Positions 8,986-14,930 of a DNA stretch of 14,930 bases are shown in pieces. The notes under the pieces were generated by a model. It did not search any database and was not told where the DNA came from. It saw only the letters and a list, made by a program, of their open reading frames with translations. The stretch spans positions 1-14,930 of the forward strand of contig JASANZ010001778.1 of NCBI GenBank assembly GCA_030849805.1, in the 5' to 3' direction. This DNA is from Sergeia podlipaevii. Its lineage: Eukaryota; Euglenozoa; Kinetoplastea; Trypanosomatida; Trypanosomatidae. A program made the translations under genes and the position numbers. Positions within the stretch are counted from its first letter, which is position 1. Each line of letters starts with the position of its first letter.

Positions 8986-9653
8986 TAAGTGTTAACTAAT
9001 AGTATAGTAAAACAGGTAGAAATTCCAAAAAAAATATTTTAAAAATGCAAAAAAAAAAAATGTCAATATGTGTATATGTCTAAAGGCACAAAAGTTATGA
9101 TGTTTCTTCACACACTGTATATACACCTATCCTTCGCAAGCAACAAGATAAAGATAAAAGAGAGACAAGTATTATCGGTTTGAACACGCAATTCCTGTAT
9201 TCCAGCACGTATGCACTTTTATGAGCACACGCGCGGTTCGCAAAAGCAAGAAAAAAAAAACTATAAACTCCAAAAGAAAAAGAACAGAAAAAGACAGTGA
9301 GAAGGCATAATTTTCAAGTGAAGAAGATACATTGACAAGCACCCATGTGTATGCATAGAGGCAAAAGTCTAGCAACCCAATAGCAGGGAAAAATTAGAAA
9401 AATGAAAACACTTGATATGCTATTTTTTGTTTCAAAATACCCATCTTCAAAGTAGCGGTGATACAATAACAATAACAACAACAACAGCAGCAAAAAAAAA
9501 AAAAGCGAAGCAAAGCAGGCGCGTAGTTTCCACATTCAGGAAAAATCCACCGTGATATTAGTAGTAGTAGTAATAACAATATATAATAATAATAACAGTA
9601 AAAGATACCCGAAATTCCAACGTAGCACAACACAGGATAGTGCGATTTCGTGT

Positions 9654-9671
9654 AACACACACACACACACA
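9654..9671. repeat. CA dinucleotide microsatellite
   Basis: A short uninterrupted AC/CA alternation in the intergenic region downstream of the membrane protein gene. Confidence 0.85.
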
Positions 9672-9845
9672 AAAACACAATCCGATACTGCCACACCCAT
9701 CCGCATCCGCATCCACTCCACATCTACAGCCAGATAAAAGGAGAAAAGTAAGCAACATCAGCAACAACAACAAATATATATATATATTCAACATATGGAT
9801 TATCCCCCTCACACACACACCAAAAAAAAAAAAAAAATCAATCAA

Positions 9846-10946
9846 TCAATCAGCACCATCACCTCCGCTGCTGCTGCTGCTGCTATTGCTGCCACTACTC
9901 GCGCGATGTCGAGATATCCACCCCGCCATGCCCCGTGGCAGTACAGAGGTAGCGCGAAGTTTACGAACAGCGGCTTCCGATCCTAACAACAGCGCAGCCA
10001 GCACAGCAGGTACCAACTCCATCCACACATCCATGCGCGCTGCCAGTGCAAGGGCAATGACGGTATACAGAAGTCCAGCCCCAAGAGGTATTTTGCCAAA
10101 CAAACGCAATCTCGAGTATCCACCAGCATCATCGCATCCCAGGCTGCTCTCATCGACACCAACATCATAATCGTTGCGAGTAGAACTGCCTGCCACAGCT
10201 GCTGCTGCTGCTGCTGCTGGACCACGCTCCGTGTTGCCGCCAATCTCACTGTCACAGTGATAGTGTTGCTTGCGATGACGACGACTGCGCGAGGCACGCA
10301 TCGCATCACACACATACAGCATTACACACAGCCACGCTGGTCCTGGGCGTAAACGATAGCAATTGCCCTCTGTCTCCGTGAAGAATGCAGACCACAACAG
10401 GGCAGAAACAGCGCACCACACAGTTCGTAGAATACCAGAAAATAAGATCAAAAGGCAAAAGCCGGAGAGCCTCAAGCAACGCTCCATGGTGCCTGCGAAC
10501 GTTGCCAGGGCGGTACACACGAAAAGAAGCTCCCCTGGGGTAGACACTATCCAGTTTCCTCCAATGAAGCGTAACACCCACACCACACAGTCCATGAGAA
10601 CCGCATGAAAACTTTCGTCGGACCAAGGACATCCCATTTCGCCTTTAAGGCTAGTCGAAGAGAAAAAAAGAGAGGACCGCATCAGTGCAATACGGATCGG
10701 GTCCCTTGCACCTACGACCAGCATAATCGCTGGATCAGTGATCGTCAGCAGACTATAGATAACTGTGGCAATGCATGTAGAGTAAAGCAGGAAGCTAGTA
10801 GCAGGGTACCTCCAGATTCGATCTAGCATACGTGTTGTCATCATTGCCTGCGCAGCTACTTGCGCCTGCATCTCTTGCTCAGCCGCAGCGTCAGCTGCTC
10901 CTGCTCCTGCTCCCGCTTCTGCCGCCGCTGCTGCTGCTGTGCTCAT
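9846..10946 (-). CDS. Polytopic membrane protein, rhomboid-like without catalytic residues
   Basis: The 366-codon frame has ATG at 10946-10944 and TGA at 9848-9846. The first 35 residues are Ala/Gly-rich and probably disordered. Hydrophobic segments lie at about 48-68, 73-95 (weaker), 113-129, 136-152, 159-186, 202-215, 282-302 and 307-323, giving six or seven membrane spans. Between 216 and 280 is a hydrophilic loop with a basic cluster (RASRSRRHRK) and a seven-Ala run. The tail ends in a Ser run. Two places resemble the rhomboid superfamily: TM1 begins WRYPATSFLLY, like the Pro-x-Thr start of rhomboid and derlin-type proteins, and residues 138-172 (GELLFVCTALATFAGTMERC onward) follow the pattern in which a helix ends in Gly-x-x-x-Glu-Arg and a new helix follows. 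There is no GxSG serine motif or obvious catalytic His, so any relationship would be to inactive members (derlin, UBAC2, TMEM115 type), probably in ER or Golgi membranes. This is fold-level inference by eye. Confidence 0.82.
   Translation of the reverse strand: MSTAAAAAAEAGAGAGAADAAAEQEMQAQVAAQAMMTTRMLDRIWRYPATSFLLYSTCIATVIYSLLTITDPAIMLVVGARDPIRIALMRSSLFFSSTSLKGEMGCPWSDESFHAVLMDCVVWVLRFIGGNWIVSTPGELLFVCTALATFAGTMERCLRLSGFCLLILFSGILRTVWCAVSALLWSAFFTETEGNCYRLRPGPAWLCVMLYVCDAMRASRSRRHRKQHYHCDSEIGGNTERGPAAAAAAAVAGSSTRNDYDVGVDESSLGCDDAGGYSRLRLFGKIPLGAGLLYTVIALALAARMDVWMELVPAVLAALLLGSEAAVRKLRATSVLPRGMAGWISRHRASSGSNSSSSSSGGDGAD
9867..9884 (-). repeat. AGC trinucleotide run encoding poly-Ser
   Basis: Six AGC codons on the coding strand give the Ser run near the C-terminus of the 366-residue membrane protein, shortly before the stop. 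It is the same CAG/AGC/GCA repeat class seen in other frames elsewhere in the window. Confidence 0.9.
10198..10219 (-). repeat. GCA trinucleotide run encoding poly-Ala
   Basis: This run lies in the hydrophilic loop of the 366-residue membrane protein and encodes seven Ala (residues 244-250). It is likely a slippage-prone linker expansion rather than a membrane span. Confidence 0.9.
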
Positions 10947-11062
10947 GAGACGTACGGGTTTTTCTTTTTAATCTTCTGTTTGCGATTGTGGGAAATGATG
11001 TTCCCCAAACAAGAAATGGTAATATGTTGTGCAATCAAAGCGGTGGATAGTATACTCCCCTT

Positions 11063-11064
<2 letters not shown>

Positions 11065-11095
<31 letters not shown>
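11065..11095. repeat. GT dinucleotide microsatellite
   Basis: About fifteen GT units are followed by an imperfect GTGTGTATG tail. On the transcribed minus strand it reads CA, just upstream of the membrane protein gene. Confidence 0.95.
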
Positions 11096-11097
<2 letters not shown>

Positions 11098-11499
11098 TGT
11101 GTATGAAAAAGACTGACACACCTTGGCGCAGATGCTTCTTTCCCCTCTCTCCTTTAAACTGCTTAAGAGCTGAACCTAAAAATGTATATCAAAGCCAAAA
11201 TGCTAATCAGAATTCTCTTTTTTGTAAGAAAAAAAAAACATGCTCATCTATAACTTTTTTGATACTTTCAAAACTTGAAAAAAAAATTAATGGTGGTGCA
11301 AAAGAAAGAAAAAAAAAGAATAATGGCAAGCGGGCAATAGTTCAAAGTAAAGTGTTTATTGCCACTCTTTTCCGTGGTAAATAGTGAATGAATAATAGCT
11401 AGATTCCGTCATGAAATCAATTGTTTTTTTCTTCTCTACTTTTTTCCGTCATTTGATGTTGATGTTGCTTGATTCACCGAGTACTCACGTAAACACACG

Positions 11500-11518
11500 T
11501 ATATATATATATATATAT
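11500..11518. repeat. Alternating TA tract
   Basis: Nine TA units in the intergenic region. This is simple sequence; shorter TA tracts occur near 661, 9774 and 14071. Confidence 0.9.
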
Positions 11519-11684
11519 GCTGATGCAATAGTATAGAAACCAACCTCTTTTTCCTTTGCAAGCGTGACGACATTAGAATTGAAAAAAAAAAAAAACAGGA
11601 GAAAAAAAAGCAGTTTGTGCGGACATAATTTTTGTTCTTGCGTGTACCGTAAAGAAAAAAAAAAAAAGAACAGTCCTATATAAT

Positions 11685-13502
11685 CTACATGAAGAGACCA
11701 TTGTACTCATACACGGATGCCTTTCCATCATCACCGGCAGTAACTAAATAGTCGGGTGACGCAAATATCTCCCGCACAGCAGCTTGATTTGCCCCGAGCC
11801 CGTAGCAGCACTCACCAGTGATGGTGTCATGCACCAGTAACCATCCATTTCCCGCGCCAGACAACACCATCGGGCCAAACGTCTTCAACGAATAGATGAA
11901 GTCTTTGTGATCGGTAAACTCAAACACCTCCTCAAAGCTGCGGCGAGGGTCAACGACAGTGATGCGTCGATCCGCACCGCAGGTAACAATGTATGGACGG
12001 TAGTCCACACTGCAAATACCACTTAGAACACCCCCCGGATGCTGCTCTGCCTGATGCACCGGCCTCTTCCCCTGACGCATGTCAAGCACTGTGAGAACAC
12101 CACCCTGATCGCCAAACATTGTCAAATGTCCAATATCGGCGTGAATCATATGGGCCAGTGCACCAATTTGACCCCGCTTCGTAGCAAGCGTCGCAAGGCA
12201 CGTGGCGGTATTCAGATCCCATACCTTCGCTGTGCCCTGCCGGTCCCCGGATAACACCTGCGTTCCTGACCAGGCGAACTGCATTACAGGCCCCTTGTGC
12301 CCTGTTAAGCAGCCCACCTCGCGTCCATATCCGTTCACATCCCATATGCGCACAGTGCGGTCATAGCTCGCGCTCACCGCAATACCGTGCTCATTAACGT
12401 CCACCTGGCTGATGCTCCCTGTGTGGCCAAGAAGGTCCTGGCACCGCGCAGGGCCACCGGTAAGTACAGAGTCCCAGAGACATAGCTTGCTGTCCATGCC
12501 GCCAGAAATAACCTGGCCATTGGAAAGGAACTTGCAGGTTGTGACCCACTCAGTGTGCCCAGCGGTCTTGGTGTACAAGCTTTTCCTCTCCGTCATCTTT
12601 GCAATATCAAACACCTTGAGGCCATGATCGGCAGAGCCGACCACGCACAGCGGACCAACAGGGCCGCCACGAGCTCCTGCCCCACGGCCACGCCCAGGAA
12701 CACCCGCACCGATGGTTCCACCAGGCATGAAGACATCCATACACAGAAGATTGCGGTCGCTTGCATCAAAAGTCCTCCCGGCCGTATCTGCAGGTCCCTT
12801 GCGCCAGCTGCGTGGCACGGCCTCCTCCATATAAACAGCGTTCAACTTGGCGTAAGTACCACCCTCCTCCATTCCCACTGCGGCAGAAGCGGAGTCCTGC
12901 TTGGGTGGCGCACGCGTGACCTCATCGCCAAAGTAGTCATCGGCAAGATCGTCCAAGTCCTTCTGGATAGCGCGACCTTTGGAGGTCCGAGCAGGACCCG
13001 TATAGTTGCGTTGTAGCTCCTGCACAGTAGCGCCAGGGCGGCCACGACCACACGCAAGCATCGACGAGCTGCCAGCACGGTCACTGCCCCGTGGAGCCAT
13101 GGGAGCAGGCGTCATCGACGCACCACCATGCTCGGCGTAGAGACTGTCATATGTGGGAATGTCATCCTGCACAGGTGCAGCACGCCGCGCGCCAGCACCA
13201 CCACCACCGCCGCCTCCACGTGAGAGCGATGAACGAAGAGGAGGAGAAAGCGACGGCAATGTCGGGGTACCATCACTCCCGCCGTCAGAGAAAGCGGGAT
13301 GGCTAGCATCACTTGCACGCGGTACGGGCCTCCGGAGACCTGCTCGGCCACGGCACAATCCTCCACTGCCACCACGACGAGAGGAAGCTGTTGTAGAGTT
13401 TAATATTATGCCTGCCGGTGCTGTTCTGGGCCCCGATGCGCTAGCCCGAGCTCCTCCAGCTCCGCGACCGTAGCCACTGCTCGTGGCACCAGTGTTGTTC
13501 AT
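11685..13502 (-). CDS. WD40 repeat beta-propeller protein with disordered RG-rich N-terminus
   Basis: The 605-codon frame has ATG at 13502-13500 and TAG at 11687-11685. Residues 1 to about 110 are Gly, Arg, Ser and Ala-rich and probably disordered, with several RG/RGG-type sites. Residues 110-235 are a linker with acidic patches (KDLDDLADDYFGDE at 171-184). From about 240 to the end seven or eight WD40 blades form a propeller. The clearest are 305-334 (GHTEWV to LCLWD), 350-378 (GHTGSI to VRIWD), 391-419 (GHKGPV to AKVWD) and 521-549 (DHKDFI to LLVHD), with weaker blades at about 240-290, 433-465, 477-508 and 560-590. GH and WD dipeptides and the SASYD/SGGMD turns are classic. Such propellers are scaffolds for protein complexes; the specific partner cannot be told. 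There is no F-box, membrane segment or signal peptide. The protein ends within the last blade, as is usual for self-contained propellers. Confidence 0.93.
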   Translation of the reverse strand: MNNTGATSSGYGRGAGGARASASGPRTAPAGIILNSTTASSRRGGSGGLCRGRAGLRRPVPRASDASHPAFSDGGSDGTPTLPSLSPPLRSSLSRGGGGGGGAGARRAAPVQDDIPTYDSLYAEHGGASMTPAPMAPRGSDRAGSSSMLACGRGRPGATVQELQRNYTGPARTSKGRAIQKDLDDLADDYFGDEVTRAPPKQDSASAAVGMEEGGTYAKLNAVYMEEAVPRSWRKGPADTAGRTFDASDRNLLCMDVFMPGGTIGAGVPGRGRGAGARGGPVGPLCVVGSADHGLKVFDIAKMTERKSLYTKTAGHTEWVTTCKFLSNGQVISGGMDSKLCLWDSVLTGGPARCQDLLGHTGSISQVDVNEHGIAVSASYDRTVRIWDVNGYGREVGCLTGHKGPVMQFAWSGTQVLSGDRQGTAKVWDLNTATCLATLATKRGQIGALAHMIHADIGHLTMFGDQGGVLTVLDMRQGKRPVHQAEQHPGGVLSGICSVDYRPYIVTCGADRRITVVDPRRSFEEVFEFTDHKDFIYSLKTFGPMVLSGAGNGWLLVHDTITGECCYGLGANQAAVREIFASPDYLVTAGDDGKASVYEYNGLFM

Positions 13503-13805
13503 ATGTGTTTACTGTTACCGCTGTTGTTGCTATTGTTGTTGTTGTTTTCGCTTGTGGATGTAACTTAAGCCACAAACAAAGTGGAAATGCAGAGGTTATA
13601 AACACGAGTATAGTTCTTTACTTTTTCTTTGTGCTAGCACTGAGTCAGCTATTGTAAATGGTAGAAGATAAGCTAGTACGAAGATAGCAAGAAGCTCACT
13701 CAAAGACAAAAAAAAGGGAAATATGCAATTAGTGTCACTTCGTTTGAATAAACCTTTGGTACGCTCAAGTAAATGTGCACAAGGCGGAAAAAAAAAGATG
13801 TTGTA

Positions 13806-13846
13806 CTAGCAAAAAAAAAAAATAGAAGAGAAAAGCAGAGAAGGCT
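13806..13846 (-). promoter_or_regulatory. Candidate trans-splice acceptor for the WD40 gene
   Basis: Read on the minus strand, a long pyrimidine tract (about 13846-13812, ending in a run of T) is followed by GCTAG with the AG at 13807-13806, about 300 nt before the ATG. Other tract-plus-AG combinations with AG near 13765 and near 13700 would give shorter leaders. The choice among them is not decidable from sequence alone. Confidence 0.4.
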
Positions 13847-13974
13847 GATGATTCATTTTTTCTTATAGATGAGCATGCATATAAAAGAAAAAACGTTCTT
13901 CCAAAAAAAAAAAAAAAAAAAGCGTTGCACGTGGAGCAATGCAATCATCAAATGATGTGCACGGCGGTTGTGTT

Positions 13975-13995
13975 GTAAAGAGTGTTACTCTTTAC
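13975..13995. repeat. Perfect 9-bp inverted repeat with 3-nt loop
   Basis: The arms GTAAAGAGT and ACTCTTTAC flank the loop GTT. The hairpin lies in the GC-richer patch close to where strand composition flips. It may be a short RNA hairpin or a palindromic protein-binding site; it could also be chance. Confidence 0.7.
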
Positions 13996-14930
13996 TCGGT
14001 GGTAAGTCTTCTCGCTACAGAGCGCCCCCTCCGATTCCTCTCCGCCTCTTTTCACAAAGTTGTCAAAAGTATATATATATTTGTTTGCCTAGTCGGTCGC
14101 AGTCACTGGACGTTAAATACGGCCAATGAAATCTATTTGTCCATACATAAATCACTTGCCCTTTGTAGAGCCAAAGGAAACCTCTCCCTCTCATTCTGTG
14201 ATTTCCCTCTTTTCTCTCATTTTTTTATTTATATTTTTTTAATTGTGTGGTGCATCTATAATAAAGAGAAAGAGAGCGAGAGATTTAAAATAAAAAAGAG
14301 AAAAGAAACCACCATTAGATATAGTCTTGAAGCACACGCGCGACATATTTTTTTCTTGCTTTGTACTTCATCTTTTCTTCGCTTCTCTATCGCTAAAAGA
14401 AAAAAAATTGTGTGTGTATGCGGTCATGCTGATTATTGTTTGAACAGTAACGACTGAACATAAATAGAAACATAAATTATTTGCTCTCTTCCTATTCCAC
14501 TTATACCTATTTTTCTTTTTCTTCGTTTTTTTTTGAGCGACTGCGTTCCGTACATTTGCTATCTTTTTATTATTTTTTGAAAGAAGAAAGAGATGCTTTA
14601 TCAAATCCTCCATTTCATTTAATCCTTCCCTGTTTCCCCTTTTTTGTCTTTTCTCCAACTACTTCCGCCGTCGCATGTACCCTGTTGGCTTTCACCTGCT
14701 TTCTTTTTTTCCATTTTTTTTTCTTCTTGCACTCAAACATCTCTCGAGTCCTACCACTCGAAAGAAAAAAGAAAAGAAAGATTTGAAAAGGAAAAGCAAA
14801 AAGGCACACTGACAAAACACACGCAACACGGGAGAGAAAAAAAAACTGAATAAGAGGGTGAACATAAAGCGCACTACAAAAAAGAAAAGAAAGAAAGAGG
14901 TAAAGCACAAGTTGCTGTTTTCGTGTTCTT

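Larger units (their letters stand above)
8895..9845. other. Intergenic region between the 366- and 2066-residue genes
   Basis: This is AT-rich sequence with many A-runs on the plus strand, a CA/AC dinucleotide tract at about 9654-9671, a short alternating AT tract near 9774-9787 and an A-run near 9823-9837. It carries the 3' untranslated region of the membrane protein gene and the leader of the 2066-residue gene. Open frames here are short and made of simple-sequence residues. No RNA gene was recognised. Confidence 0.6.
10947..11684. other. Intergenic region between the WD40 and membrane protein genes
   Basis: This AT-rich stretch has many plus-strand A-runs, a GT dinucleotide array at 11065-11095 and an alternating AT tract at 11500-11518. 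It should hold the 3' untranslated region of the WD40 gene and the leader of the membrane protein gene. A possible acceptor AG for the latter lies at 10977-10976 on the minus strand, 29 nt before the ATG, but its pyrimidine tract is weak. The CA-rich strand of the GT array could serve as a substitute tract. I see no gene or RNA here. Confidence 0.55.
13503..14930. other. Upstream intergenic region with compositional strand switch
   Basis: From 13560 to about 13920 the plus strand is purine/A-rich with long A-runs (13903-13921 is the longest), like the other intergenic regions. From about 14000 to 14755 the plus strand becomes T- and pyrimidine-rich (for example 14180-14250, 14340-14395, 14485-14545), then it is purine-rich again to 14930. 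A GC-richer patch lies at about 13922-14060. A plus-strand open frame of 172 codons (13939-14457) runs through the T-rich part; its second half is simple-sequence Phe, Lys, Ser and Ile. I do not call it a gene. No tRNA or other RNA gene was recognised. Confidence 0.55.

Noticed and set aside
9170..9250. A possible tRNA B-box on the minus strand (GTTCAAACC near 9178-9187)
   Set aside because: No matching A-box or acceptor and anticodon stems could be found at the required distance upstream; likely chance.
9640..10170. Plus-strand open frame of 176 codons overlapping the end of the membrane protein gene
   Set aside because: Half lies in simple-sequence intergenic DNA and half is antisense to the membrane protein, giving Leu and Ser runs from the trinucleotide repeat. 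No protein-like character of its own.
13850..13871. Plus-strand pyrimidine tract ending in TTATAG directly before ATG, like an acceptor for a plus-strand gene
   Set aside because: The frame from that ATG runs through a 19-A homopolymer and stops soon after, and it is not the frame of the 172-codon plus-strand ORF. Kept only as weak context for the strand-switch idea.

Overview
The window looks like nuclear DNA of a kinetoplastid protist, most likely a trypanosomatid. Three long intronless open frames lie head-to-tail on the minus strand. They are separated by intergenic stretches of roughly 0.7-1 kb that are poor in GC and full of A-runs on the plus strand, which read as T/pyrimidine tracts on the transcribed strand. 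There is no prokaryote-like operon packing, no ribosome binding sites and no convincing cis-introns. That layout fits polycistronic transcription with trans-splicing of a spliced leader. The assignment is inferred from architecture; no spliced-leader or ribosomal gene is present to confirm it, and the genus cannot be fixed. No mobile element, CRISPR array, tRNA or rRNA gene was recognised.

Layout in the direction of transcription (right to left): (1) 13503-14930, an intergenic region whose strand composition flips near 14000, possibly the edge of a divergent strand-switch region. (2) 11685-13502, a 605-residue WD40 propeller protein with a disordered Gly/Arg/Ser-rich N-terminus. (3) 9846-10946, a 366-residue polytopic membrane protein that resembles the rhomboid superfamily without its catalytic residues. 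(4) 2694-8894, a 2066-residue, mostly disordered and repeat-bearing protein with three copies of a charged 24-residue helical unit, a degenerate Tyr-Glu-Ser-containing repeat and ubiquitin-interacting-motif-like segments. (5) About 745-1380, a coding-like GC island on the same strand broken into at least four frames, probably a decayed gene. (6) 1-740, AT-rich sequence without a recognisable gene.

Neighbouring genes in trypanosomatid polycistrons are usually functionally unrelated, so a shared pathway should not be assumed from adjacency. The most unusual content is the 2066-residue protein, whose internal repeats match no family I can name, followed by the possible rhomboid-like pseudoprotease and the compositional switch at the right-hand end.
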